Below, piece by piece: positions 37,289-49,181 of a DNA stretch of 64,000 bases (position 1 is the first letter of the stretch; each line of letters opens with the position of its first letter). Below the pieces are notes generated by a model that was not told where the DNA came from, did not search any database, and worked only from the letters and a program-made list of their open reading frames with translations. This DNA is from Rattus norvegicus. Its lineage: Eukaryota > Chordata > Mammalia > Rodentia > Muridae. The stretch covers positions 918,001 to 982,000 of the forward strand of contig NW_026947368.1 of assembly GCF_036323735.1 (NCBI RefSeq). The letters run 5' to 3'. Both the position numbers and the translations under genes were made by a program.

Positions 37289-39844
37289 TCACCGACCTCT
37301 TGGAGAAGTTGCTGAACCTCCTAAATAGCTTTGGTCAGACGGTAAATTTTCTAGATACCCCTTTTTAGATTTCGATTGTCCTGAGGTTTGTATTGCTGAT
37401 GGTAAATATTTGCCTGGAAGAGTGCTAGAGCCAGATTGATTTTTAGATGCTTTGGAAGATATGGAAATTTTCTGATATACTTTGGCTAATGGCACAATGT
37501 CTAAATGATGTTTTTCCGATGTGGACTATCCCTCAGACCTTTGGAAATATAAAACAAAAATAGGGTGTTTTTAAAGTCTAATTTTCACAATGACAAATCA
37601 CTTTGAGCATGGAGAACACTTTCTGGAGCCCTAGAGTGGGGTGAAGAAATTCCCTGAAACCCTAGGACAGATGGTGAACCTGCCTTTTTGATAGAAGGAG
37701 GAGTTACTTGAGCATCTGGGACAATATGGAATGTCCAGCATGCCCCTGTAAGGATTGGCAACTTTCCACAATACCTTCATCATTTTTGGAAAATCCAAAG
37801 ACCTTTGGACAGATGGAGAAGGTGGGAGACTCTCGTGAAGTAATTGTAGCTTTTGGTGTCTCTTTGGCAGGTGAAGATGGCACAAGATCCCTTTTGGGAG
37901 AAGGGGTAAGTTTGAAACTGTCCTTCTTAGAGGAGAATTTTCTCAAGACTACATCAGAAGGATCAAATCTTAACATTTTGTTTCTATAAACTGGATGCCT
38001 GTGGTCCATTTTGGTAGAGGGAGAATGTCAACTATATATCCCCTGAGTGGATTTGTGAAATAAATCCATGTGGGTAGCTGGGGATAGTTGTAAAGCATGC
38101 TGTTCAGATGCAGTAGGTCCTTAGCCATCCTTCTCTGAAGAGGAAGGTCTTAATGTACCATGTATATATGTAGAAATCCTGACTGTGACATGAGAATCAG
38201 GGGAAGGTATTAGAGCTTCCTCTGAAGATGTACAACTCCTAGAGCATCATGGACATATGTGAGAGATCTGAGAGCCTCATGAGCAGATAAGGATGTTTCT
38301 GGGTATTGTTGTGGAATTGTGGAAGTTCCAGGAAAAATATCTTCTGCTTGAGAAGTGGAAAAAGACTTTAGTATGGAAATGTCAGGTTCCCTTGCCTGCC
38401 TGATAGGCAAAACAGGTTCCAAAGCCCCTTCAGAAGATAAGGTAAAATCCAGAGCATTTGTTGTAATTGGCAGATGTTCTTGGTCCACTTGTGGATATAA
38501 AGAAGGGGCAACCTTTGGCATATTTGGAAGAGTGTGTAGCTTCTTCTGCAGTTGGGGAAGATGGCTGATCTTGAGGAGATAAGGAAGTTGCTATAGCCTC
38601 CTGTGAAGTTTGCGGAGGTCATAAGCATTCTTTTGCAAAACGGGCATCCTAGAAATCCCTTTCCTGAGATGTCGAGGATGGTACAAACACTGAAGTTTGC
38701 ATATCATGTTCCCCTACTCCTCGTTTGCATATGGTTGGATCCATAACCTTCTATACAGATGGAATATATCCTAGAACATCTTTTGTATATGTGTCATATC
38801 CACTAGCCATTTCTAAAGATGAGGCTGTGGGTAGGACTCCTTTTGTAGATGTTTCTTGTCCCACAGTCTCTTTATGAGATAGAATACTACTCAGAATCCT
38901 GCTCAGTTTTGGGAAATTCTAGCATCTCTGATGTATATGTGGAAAATTTTCTAGCCTCTCCTTTCAGGACAGAACGCCCTAGAGTCCCCTGAGTTGGTAG
39001 ATGATGTTTTATCATCTCTGTACATTGTATAAATATGGAGACTCCATGGCTCATAGACTGTGTGCTGTGATAAACTTGTCTCTTTTGGGCCTGATGACAA
39101 GTCAGGAGTATCCTTTTCAATGGTAGAGGATATTTGAATAATTCTCTGTTGTTTAGGAACACTGGAAGTACTGGGGGAGATGGTGAGTGTGCTAGATCAC
39201 ATTTTTTATGTGCAGAATGCACAAGCGTCCCAAGGGTGGACTCACAATTTTCTACCACATCTTGCATGGGTGTGGAACACTCAAGATCACCTTCTGAAAC
39301 TGGCAATGATCCTTGATCTATTGGTGTACATGTAGAAAATTTTGTCTCTGCTTGGGCTGGTATGTGTGTTATGAGGTTCACTTGGGGATTTGTGAATGTA
39401 TTTTGTCCCCCTTGGACCATAAGTGATGATTTAAGCCCATTTTTAAGAGTGGAGGACTCTTGAATGTCCTCTTGGTTTAATAGAGAAGTTCTGAAATCCC
39501 CTTTGTCAGCAGAATCAGGTTTCAAACGCATTTACATGAAGCAGATTGCATAAGGCACATTGTTGGAGATGGGGGACGTCTTTGATGTCTTTCTGAGTTG
39601 ACATAGTTCTCTGCACTGCTTTGAAAGCTGGAGAAGGTAGTAAAGTCTCATGTGGAGAGTGGGTAGGACTTAACCCATTTGTGGAATATGAGAAATCACT
39701 GAGATTACCTTTAAGAGAATAACTTTTGAAGTCGTCTTTGTCTGATGGGGCCTGTTGTACCTCCCCTTGACCAGAGGGGTCTTTTTCAACACACTTTGGA
39801 GAGAATTGGAAAGACTGCAGACAGGTAGGATAGGGAATGAACAT
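37289..39844 (-). pseudogene. Decayed decapeptide-repeat coding region, unknown family
   Basis: I do not recognise this gene. On the minus strand there are long open stretches in several frames (39844-39515, 39531-38887 with 214 codons, 38521-38210, 38009-37704, 37495-37289). All have the same unusual composition: S, T, P, E, Q and L rich, with no membrane segment or known domain. The DNA is built of 30-nt units: from 38721 to 39020 ten units follow each other with no indel, roughly TTTTGTAGATGTGGAA...CTAGAATCTC on the plus strand. The protein therefore has a ten-residue period, with units such as SEGDLECSTP, SEGALEPVLP and SEMLEFPKTE; a rough consensus is S-E-x-x-L-E-x-S-T-P. Stops and frameshifts break it into pieces, so it reads as one long degenerate exon. 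No intron borders are convincing. It lies between tandem unit E and the 5' end of an L1. Alternatives are a lineage-specific testis-type repeat protein gene or a minisatellite with chance openness. Confidence 0.55.
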
Positions 39845-40969
39845 TTGAAACTCCTTTGGAAACTCTGTGGGATAGTGAGTTGATCACCCAGAAGAGTGGG
39901 CAATACTGAAAAATAAGGGAAGGAGAGATTACCACTTCTGCCCACCTTTATCCACATCCCTAGTCCAAGAGGAAACTGCATAGTGCCTCTGGACTCATGA
40001 ATATAGGAGCAGTCAAGCTGCAGGAGACCTGCAGTCCAAACTGCACCTGGATATGAACTGGTGCAAACAGTATTCAACACCCAAATCTCATGTGGTGTGG
40101 GGAAGTCTTAGACCATCAGAGGGGCAAAAAACCCTGAGAACTCTGCTCATATTATTGACTCAGGAAAAAAAAACACCCAGCTCCATCTGGGCCTCCTGGG
40201 CAAAGGGACCCAGGAGCAGTAGGGGCAAGACGTTTCTAGTTGCAGCCCTCATTGAAAGCTGAAAGTCAGTCCAATGAGCGAGTTCAGGCCTAAGACCAGA
40301 GGTGAGTCCAACTTTTCTCCTCTAACTGACCTGACTGGTGGACTCGGACATGCAAAGGCAGAACTCCTCTAGTACAAGGGACTTCCAGTTTCTAGCTGGC
40401 TCCTGAACCTCGCTGATCCCATCCCAGATCTCCCTGCTCCTAGACACTGTGGGAGAGCTAACCACCCAGGAATGTTGGCAATAGTGGGCCTACAAGGAAC
40501 AGAGACTGCCACTTCTGCCCACCATTACCCACATTTCTGGCCCAAGACAAAACAGCATAGTGCCTCTGGACACAGGAATATAGGAGGAGTAAAACTGCAG
40601 GAGCACCATGTTCCAGACTATGCCTGGATCTGAGCAGAACAGGACAAAGTGCTCTCTGCACAAAAATCCTGATGGTGGGGGAACTAGACCTTCAGAGGAG
40701 CAGACACTCCTGGGAAAATAGAGGAGACTATTCTCTGCCCAGATTCCTGACTCAAGAGGAAAACACCTTGTGCCTTCTGTATGGCCTCCCATCACAGAAG
40801 TACCTAGGTGAAGTATGGGAAATTCCTTCTGGGTCCTGCCCACAGAGACAGATGAAAGCCAATGGACAGGAGCAACTGCATGCATGAGAGCAAAATACTC
40901 TCTTCCATTAACTGAGAAAAAAAAACAGGAAAACAGGTCTAGAGCAGTCCTGACACCTTAGCCTACAGG

Positions 40970-41326
40970 ATGGTCCAGCCACTGTCTGAAAGAGGAAGAC
41001 AAGCTAAATTCAGATTCTACCTGAAGGCTAGAGGAGATCATAGTAATGCAAACAACAGAAATGAAGACTACTTGGGCTCATCAGAGCCCAAATCTCCGAT
41101 CAAAGCAAACACTGGATATCTATACATACCAGAAAAGAAAGATCTAGATTTAAATTCACGTTTTATAATGACGATGGACGATGTTAAGAAGGTCATAAAT
41201 AACTCCCTTAAGAAAGTACAGAACAAGAGAAAATACAGAAGTAAACAAGTAGAATCCCTGAAAGAGGGAACTCAAAACTACCTTAAAGTACTACTGGAAA
41301 AACAACAAAACAGGAGAAGAAAATGA
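40970..41326 (+). pseudogene. L1 ORF1 remnant, N-terminal part
   Basis: A 118-codon open frame. Residues 30-50 (NRNEDYLGSSEPKSPIKANT) and the later KKVQ...KQVESLKEGTQ segment match the N-terminal and coiled-coil start of rodent L1 ORF1p, the retrotransposon's RNA-binding trimer. A stop at 41324 ends it early. ORF1-type sequence continues out of frame to about 42120, including a block near 41695-41760 that matches the C-terminal region. Confidence 0.8.
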
Positions 41327-42176
41327 ACAAAACCAACCAGGAGTTAAAAATGGAAATAGAAAAAATAAAGAAAGCACAAGGAAGAAAACCCTGTAAATAG
41401 AAAAGCTAGGAAAGAGACGAGGAGTTACAGAAGTGAGAATCAACAACAGGATAAAAGTGATAGAAGACATAATCTATTGAGCAGAAGATTCCATAGAAAA
41501 CATTGACACAACTGTCAAAGATAATGTAAAATGGAAAAGCAGCTAGCCCAAAATATACAGTAAATCCAGGACACAATCAGAAGATCAAACCTAAGGATAA
41601 CAGGTATAGAAGAGAGTGAAGACTGTCAACATCAAGGGACAGTAATATCTTCAACAAAATTATAGAAGAAAACTTCTCAAATCTAAAGAAAGAGATGCCC
41701 ATAAACATACACAAAGCCTACAAAACTCCAAATAGATTGGACCAGAAAAGGATATCCTCCCATTACTTCATAGACAAAACAACAAATGGGGAAAAGAAAT
41801 AAAAATATTAAAAGCCGTAAGGGAAAATGTCAAGTAACATATAAAAGCAAACCTATCAGAATTACACCAGAATTCTCACCAGATACCATGAAAGCCAGAT
41901 GATCCTGGATAGATGTTGTACAGACACTAAGAGAACAAAAACGCCATCTCAGGCTACTGTATCCAGCCAAACTGTCAATTAACATAGATGGAGAAACAAA
42001 GATATTCAATGACAAAATCAAATTTACACAATATCTTTCTACATATCCAGTCCTACAAAGGACACTAACTAGAAAACCCCAAAACAAGGAGGCAAGTAAA
42101 ATGATAGATAAAGCAAGAAATTAATCTTTTCACAACAAAACAAAGAGAAGCACACAAACATAAACTAACCCCAATT

Positions 42177-42419
42177 ATGAAAATAACAGAAAGGGACCAT
42201 CACTATTCCTTAATATCTCTCAACGTTAATGGATTCAATTTGCTACTAAAAATACTCAGAATGATCATTGGATACATAATTCGGACCCAGGGTATTGCTC
42301 TAAACGAAACACACTTCACGGACAGAGAAAGACACTACCTTTTAGTAAAAGTCTGGAAAACAATTTTCCATGCAAATTGTCTGAAGAAGCAAGCTGGAAT
42401 AGGCATTCTAATATCATAG
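42177..42419 (+). pseudogene. L1 ORF2 remnant, endonuclease N-terminus
   Basis: The 80-codon frame has SLISLNVNGFN near residue 12, the opening strand of the APE-like endonuclease with its metal-site asparagine. It then has ALNETHFTDRERHYL, corresponding to the ETH...DRHYL motif that carries the catalytic glutamate, and KKQAGIGILIS at the end. These are all in family order. A stop at 42418 truncates it; the rest of the endonuclease and all of reverse transcriptase are missing. Confidence 0.85.
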
Positions 42420-42500
42420 AAAATTGACTTTCAACGAAAAGTCATCAAAAAGCATAAGGGAGGACACTTCATTATCAGCAAAGGAAAAATTAGCTTTTAC

Positions 42501-42729
42501 AAATGCCTCCTGCCTTTTAGAGACATATCTACAATCACCCTTGCTTGGAGAAAGTAGTTAAGATTTATTCCTTCTTTGAATGAAGAGGAAGATCTAAGGC
42601 TACACTCCTCAGAGAAACAAGATGTCAGGTACTGTAGGAAGAAATATGCATCTAGGCAACAATAAATGTTCCAAGCTAACCTGTGCAGTAAGGTAATGTA
42701 TGGAAAATACCACTCCTTTATTAGTAGTA
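42501..42729. other. Junction between two L1 elements
   Basis: About 230 bp that I cannot assign securely. The left edge could be further ORF2 endonuclease sequence (ACAATCACCCTTGC). Confidence 0.4.
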
Positions 42730-45700
42730 TTATTAAGCATTGTATTTGTTTATATTTCAAATATTATCCCCTTTCCATGAACCACACCTCCACATATTCC
42801 TCCTCTTTGTCTCTAAGAGGGAGACTACGCAAGCCCCATTCATTCTTTCTTCACCCCTCTAGAATCACTCTTTTCTGGGACATCAAGCATCCAAAGGACC
42901 AAGTGGTTCCCCTACCACTGATGTGAGATGAGGCAGTTCTCTGCTACATATGTAGGGTACCAAACCATGTATATTCTAAGGTTGGTGGTTAGGGCCATGG
43001 GAGCTCTAAGGTGTCTGCTTAATTGATATTGTTGTTCTACCTCTAATTACAGTCTCCTTCAGCAACATCAGCCCTTCCCCTTCATCTTCCATTGGGATAT
43101 GTAGTCTCAGTTCAATGGTTGGCTGTGAATATCTGCATCTGTATCAGTCAGGTTCTGGCAGAGCTTCTCAGAGGACAGTCATACCAGACTCCTGTTTGCA
43201 AGCACAGCTCAGCATCAGCAACAGTGTCTATTTTGGTGTCTGCAGATTGCTGGATGGTCTTTCTTTCAGCCTCTGCTCCATATTTGCCCCTGCATTTCCA
43301 TTAGACAGGACTAACTCTGATTTAATAAGAGATGGGTGACTGGTCCCATCCTTGCACTGGGGCCATGTCTATCTACTGCAGGTGTTGTCTTCAGGTTTAA
43401 TTTCATTGTTGTTGTGTATGTTGGCTAATGTCATCACTTTTGGGTTCAGAAACCTGTCACATACTTAGTATCTGGGACATTCTAGAGGTTACCCAAATCC
43501 TCCATTGTTCCTTCTTTCTATTCTCATTGTCTTGGTCCTCTGTGCTTCTCTCCTGTCTCTTCCCACATCTGATCCTGCTCTCCTGTTTTTCTATTTCACT
43601 CCCCTCTCCCACACAGGGTCCTTTCTCCATCTGCCTCCCATGATAATTTTCTTCCCCCTTCTGATTGGGATTGAAGCAGTCCCAATTTGGCCATTCTTGT
43701 TAAGCTTCAGAGTGTATATGAGTTTATATTGGATATTCTGAGCTCTTCGGCTAATTTCCTCTTACCAGTGCGTGCATGCTATGGGCATTTATTTGTGACT
43801 TTGTTACTTCACTCAGGATGATATTTTCTAGTTTCATCCATTTGCCTATGAATTTCATGAAGTCATTCTATTTAATAGCTGAGTACCACACCATTGTGTA
43901 AATGGACCACATTATATGAATCTGTTTCTCATTTGAGAGACATCTGGGTTATTTCCAGCTTCTGTCTTTTACAAATAAGGCTGGTATGAACATAGTGGAG
44001 CATGTGTCCTTGTAGGTAGGAGCAAGTTTTGGATATATGCCATCGAATGGTAGAGCTGGGTCCTCAGTTACTAAATATTATGTTCAATTTTCTGAAGAAC
44101 CTCCAGCCTGGTTTCCAGAGTGGTTTTAAGAGCTTGTAATGTCAACAGTGACAGAGTGTTCCTTTCTCTCCACACCCTTGCCAGAGTCTGTTGTCACCTG
44201 ACTTTTTAACTTAGGCATTCTGAGTTATATGAAGTAGAATCTAGGACTGTTTTGATTTGCATTTCCACAAGGACTATGGATGTTGAACATTTCCTTATGT
44301 GCTTCTCATCCATTCAATATTCATCAGTTGAGAATTTATTTGTTTAGAACTGTACCCCACTAATAAATAGGGTATTTGATTCTCTGGAGTAAATCTTCTT
44401 GAGTTTTTTTTTTTTTAATATTGGATATTAGCTCTCTATTGGATTTAGGATTGGGAAAAATCTTTTCCCAATCTGTTAGTTGCTGTATGAAACGAATGAT
44501 AGTGCCTTTGCCTTACAGAAACTTTGAAATTTTATGATGTTCCATTTGTTGATTCTTGATCTTAGAACAAAAGCCTTTGGTGTTCTATTCAGGAAAATTT
44601 CCCCAGTACCAATGTGTTGAAGGCTTTTCCCTGCTATTTCATTAATTAGTTTCAGTTTATCTGGTTTCATGTGGAGGTCTTTATTCCACTTTTACTTGTG
44701 CTTTGTACAAGGAGATAGGAATTGATTGATTTGCATTCTTCTACATTCTGTCCTTCAGTTGAAACAGCACAGTTTAAAAAAAATACTATCTTTTTATCTA
44801 CTGGATGGTTTTAGATCCTTTGTCAATTTTCAAGTGGCGATAGCTGTGTGGGTTCATTTCTGGGCTTCACTTCTATTTCATTTATGTACCTGCCTGTCTT
44901 CATGCCAATACAATACAGTTTTCCATCATACATTGCTCTGTAATACAACTTGTGCTCAGGGATGGTGATTTCCCCAAAATATTTTTATTTTTCAGAATAG
45001 TTTTCCATATCCTGGGATTTATTTTATTCCAAATAAATATACAAGCTGCCATTTCTATGTCTGTGATGAATTGAGTTGGAATATTGATGGGAATTGCGTT
45101 GAATCTGTAGTTTGCGTTTGGCAAAATGGCCATTTTTACAATATTAATCCTGTCAATACACAACATGGAAGATCTTTCTAATTTCTGAGATCTTCAATTT
45201 TTTTTTCTTCAGAGACATGTGTTCTTTTACATATCTTTCACTTGCTTGGTAAGAGTCACACTGAGGTATTTTACATGCTTTTTGACTATTGTCAAGTGTG
45301 TCATTTCTGTAATTTCTTTCTCAGCCTGTTTCTCTTTTGAGTAGAGGAAGGCTACTTATTTGTTTGAATCAATTTTATACTCTGCCACTCTGCCAAGGTT
45401 GTTTATCAGTTTTAAAAATTCACTGGTGGAATTTGTGGGGTCACATCATCTGCATATAGTGACATTTTGAATACTTCCTTAGCAATATTATCCATTTACC
45501 TCCAATTGTTTCTAATTACTCTGGCTAGGACTTCGAATACTATATTGAAAAGGTAGGGAGAGAGTGGGTATCCTTATCTAGTTCCTGATTTTAGTGGGAT
45601 TGCATTAAGTTTCTCTCCATTTAGTCTGATGTGGCTACTGATTTGCTGTATATTGTTCTTAGTGAGTACAGTATGGTCCTTGAATTTATGGTATTTTCAA

Positions 45701-46927
45701 GACTTTTAAGATGAAGGGGTAGGTTCTGGACAATGCTTTCTCAGCATCTAATGAGATGATTGTTTGTTTTGTTTTCTTTGAATTTGTTTTTATAGTGGGA
45801 TTAGTTTGATTAGTGATCAGGTTCTGTATATTAAACCATCCCTGTATCTCCACGATGAAGCCTACTTGTTCATGGTGGATCATTGCTTTGATGTGTTCTT
45901 GGATTTGCCTTGCTAGAAATTTACTGAGAATTTTTGCAGGGATATTCATGAAAAAATTGACTGAAATTCTCTTTCTTTGTTGGGTCTTTGTTTGCTTTAG
46001 TTATAAGCATAACTGTGGTGTCAGGGAAGGAATTGTGTAGTGTTCCTTCTATGTCTAGTTTGTGGAATAGTTTGGAGAATATTGGTATTAGGTATTCTAT
46101 GAACGTCTGAGAGAATCTGTACTAAACCTTTCTGGTCCTGGGATCATTTGGTTCAGAGACATTTAATGATTGTTTCTACTTCTTTAGGAGTTATGGGAGT
46201 ATTTAGATGGATTATCTGCTCGTGATTCAACTTTGGTACCTTGTATCTGTCCAGAAAATTATCCATTTAATCCTTACTTTCCCATTTTGTTAAGTATAGA
46301 CTTTTATAGTATGATCTGATAATTTTTTGAGTTTCATCATTTTCTAAGGGTAGATCTCTATTTCACTTCTGATTTTGTTATTTTTAATTTGAATACTAAG
46401 GATTTACCTATCATCTGGAGTTTTCAAAGAACCAGCTCCTGGTTTTGTTGATTCTTTATATAATTCCTTTTGTTTCTACCTGGTTGATTTCAGTTCAGAG
46501 TTTGATTTTTTCCTGCTGTCTAGTCCTCTTGGTGTATTTGGAATTTTATTGATTCTGAGTTTTCAGGTGTTCTGTCAAACTGCTACACTATATTAGCTCC
46601 TGTTTCTTTGTGGAGCCTCTCAGAGCTATGAGTTTTCCTCTTGGCATTGCATTTTTGTGTTCCAAGTTACACTGTCCTTTTCTTTATTCAAAATGTCTTC
46701 AATTTTTTTTTATTTATTTCTTCCTTGAACAAGTTCTCCTTTAGTAAATCATTCCTCGGATACCATGTACATGTGGATCTTGTTGTTATTGAAGTCCATT
46801 CTTAGTCTGTAGTGATCTCATCGGAAGCATGAGATAAATTCCATCTTCTTGTATATGTTGAGGCCTGTTTTGTGATGGATCATATTGTCAGTTTTGGAGA
46901 AGGTACCATGTGGGACTGAGAAGAAAG
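42730..46927 (-). mobile_element. L1 3' half (3' UTR to reverse transcriptase), antisense
   Basis: On the minus strand, ORF2 runs from about 46870 to 44340 and the 3' UTR from about 44340 to 42730. Landmarks near the 3' end are TTTCAAATATTATCCCCTTT at 42756, CTCTGCTACATATGTAGGGT at 42938 and the block at 43780-44190 shared with 1100-1560 and 23390-23750. The 5' end is cut at about 46927 by an LTR-like sequence. Confidence 0.9.
44340..46870 (-). pseudogene. L1 ORF2 remnant (reverse transcriptase and C-terminus)
   Basis: Three recognisable pieces lie in order on the minus strand. 45949-45686 has ILSKFLARQIQEHIKAMIHH, EQVGFI and later IISLDAEKAL, which are the reverse transcriptase fingers and palm motif A with its catalytic aspartate. 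45166-44900 has RINIVKMAILPNANYRFNAI and FIWN, the conserved region after the palm. 44670-44476 has KWNIIKFQSFCKAKALSF from the C-terminal part. Frameshifts and stops separate them, so the protein is not expressible. In function the family copies its own RNA at nicked target DNA. Confidence 0.88.
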
Positions 46928-48190
46928 TGTCAGGAGCCATAACAGGACAAGCTAATAACTAGCAGGTGATAATCCTCATATGGATAGCCTTGGATTATTT
47001 TATAATCCACAACTGGTTTGCCCTTAAAAGTAAGGCAGTAAGGGATTCATTTTGGGAAAGCTTCCTGCTATTGAAATGCTATTCATGTTGTTATTATTAG
47101 ACATATATAACAATCATTGAGTAAGAGCACACCCCTTTGGAGCAGATCTCTACAGGTCTATGAAGTTGTACTGTCCTGTAGTGATGCTATACAGACAAAT
47201 AGATGAATTATTTAGTCTTAATAATGATTCTACAATAATTCCTAAAATTATATCAATGGGTATTAAGCTCTTTTATAGTGGGACTGCTATAAGTCTCTTT
47301 GTAATAATCAAAATTGCAGTGAGAACTCTGCCAGTCTCCCAGGTGTCACCAGTTAATTGTTCTGAGATAATAAACAGACTTTCTCCTACTCAGAACACAT
47401 TCCAAGAGGTTGCAAAACAGTTATCAAGAGTCACAAAAAGAGAACAAACGGTTTGTTACAGGTGCAAGGACAGAGGATAAGATATTTACTGGGTTTGTCT
47501 GGAAATAATTTCTCTATAAACTATGGTTTTAGATATTCAGTGAACCTGTAGAGCTCACCCTAGTGATGAATGTTTAGCCAGATAATTATAATTGATGGAT
47601 ATTCATATAAAAATTCTCGGTTGTAAATTGTATTACAATTTATGGTTTGATCTTTCATATGAACTAGTGATGAACTTTGTAACACGTGATCATGTATTCT
47701 GAAATATGTTTATGTATTGAGGAGAAAGAAAAGACACACAGAAGGACTGAGAGAGAAGGACTGAACTGGAAGGACAGAGACAGATGGACTGAGCTGGAGA
47801 GGGGCTGAGCTGAAAAGTCAGCTTTGAGCTAAGGAGAACTGAGCTTAGTAGAACTGAGTCAAAAATATCTGGTCTAAGAAGAAATGTAGAGAAGAATAAC
47901 ATAGAGACTATAGGTAACATAAGAGAGTAATATGCAGAATGCAGAGAAGAAGAGGAAAAGAGAAGACGCTGGAAAGAACAGAAGGTGCAGGCATATTTCT
48001 CCTTATAGTAGGACAGAAAAGGTTATTTCATAATAGCAACTCAGGCTCACTCTTATTAAAAGGAACAAGCCTTTTCTCTTACAAACTTGGGTTTAATTCA
48101 CTTAGCATTAAAAGGATAGAAGCGATTTCTTTCTCTATGTAATAAAGATTGGAACTCATTTTTCTGCACTGGTGCTTGGTCTTTTGGTCC
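46928..48190 (+). mobile_element. Probable ERVK-type LTR or ERV remnant
   Basis: Starts TGTCAGGAGCCATAACAGG, resembling the TGTTGGGAGCC start of IAP-like LTRs, exactly where the adjacent L1 is cut. Towards the right there is a purine-rich stretch with repeated GGACTGAG/GCTGAGCT words (47740-47850), an AATAAA at 48141-48146, and a T-rich R/U5-like stretch (TTCTGCACTGGTGCTTGGTC). The 106-codon frame at 47160-47480 contains one CYRC pair but no complete CCHC zinc knuckle, so I do not call it gag. Neither the right end nor a primer-binding site is clear. Confidence 0.4.
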
Positions 48191-49181
48191 ATATGCATAT
48201 GGAAGTAAGTATGTCTGTGTAAGTATGTAATTACAAGAATGTACGAATGTGTGTGTGTGTGTGCGTAATAGTGTAATTGTGAGAATGCGTGTAAGTTGGA
48301 CCCAGGTGATTTGAGTGGAAATGTATCAATGTACGTTTATGGAATCCAGGTGTAAAATTACATGTTTATGCATATTTGGCTATGTAAAATACTGACATCA
48401 TTTGTGATTCAAAGATACTAACAATTTGACTATACTTACCTTTATTAATAGTTATACTACGCCTTGAAAAATTTTAATGGTTAATATCAAAATATTTTTA
48501 TAGGAATGGTACATCAAATACTTCTGTTAATAGTTAAAATTACAAAATGTTTATGATATTTATGCATTTTGGTATTTGACTATGGAAGAAGCTGGATGAT
48601 CTTAGAATTTGTAATAATGTTTATAAATCCTTTATTCCTAATGTTTGTTGACAGAAGGAAATTATCAACGAATACCTATATACAATATGCCACACATTTC
48701 TAATATAAATAGAGCAAATTAAATATATAATTTATGAACTAAAGGTGAGCAATCATGTACAAAAGCAAGATATATCATTGAGTCTACCTATATTTGGAGT
48801 AAAGAGATGATTCATGCTTCCGTTTATTTCTTTCTTGACATCTAATGAGATAAAATTAGTGTGGAAAAAGCTAAAACTGAAATTAGTATGCTTGATCTAG
48901 TATACATATTTGATCATTGCTCTTGGAGAAACATACAGTACATATTTTCAAGGTTATATACACAGCATATACAAAAAGTCACTGTGTCCATAAATTATTA
49001 ATAACACTCAAGCAACTTTCTCTCGTCAAATTAGATTTAAACTATCACATATACATATGTATGTACATACACACACACACACACAACAATATAATACTTC
49101 TAAAAGTCTAAAACAAATTAGTAAATAATAAAGTCATTCAGAAACAACTAATGAAAAGGGATGAACTAAATTTCCATTAAA
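48191..49181. other. AT-rich unassigned DNA
   Basis: Short TG run near 48249-48264 and an ATAC/AC tract near 49050-49085. No gene seen. Confidence 0.5.

Larger units (their letters stand above)
39862..42500 (+). mobile_element. L1 5' half (5' UTR, ORF1, start of ORF2), sense
   Basis: Two copies of a 5' UTR monomer begin at about 39862 and 40444, a period near 580 bp (compare GGAATATAGGAGGAGTAAAA in the second with GAATATAGGAGCAGTCAAGC in the first). ORF1 follows from about 40970 to 42120 and ORF2 from about 42177. The element stops near 42500 without a 3' end. The long-monomer 5' UTR is typical of rat L1. Confidence 0.88.

Noticed and set aside
38721..39020. CRISPR-like array because of the ~30-nt units
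   Set aside because: Units are contiguous, diverged and coding-like, with no repeat/spacer alternation.
39862..46927. Single L1 with a twin-priming 5' inversion
   Set aside because: In such an inversion the 3' poly-A end lies at one outer edge and the pieces meet at an internal break. Here a 3' end is in the middle.
47160..47480. Retroviral gag with a zinc knuckle (CYRC)
   Set aside because: Only one CxxC pair is present; the histidine and last cysteine of a CCHC knuckle are absent and the frame stops.
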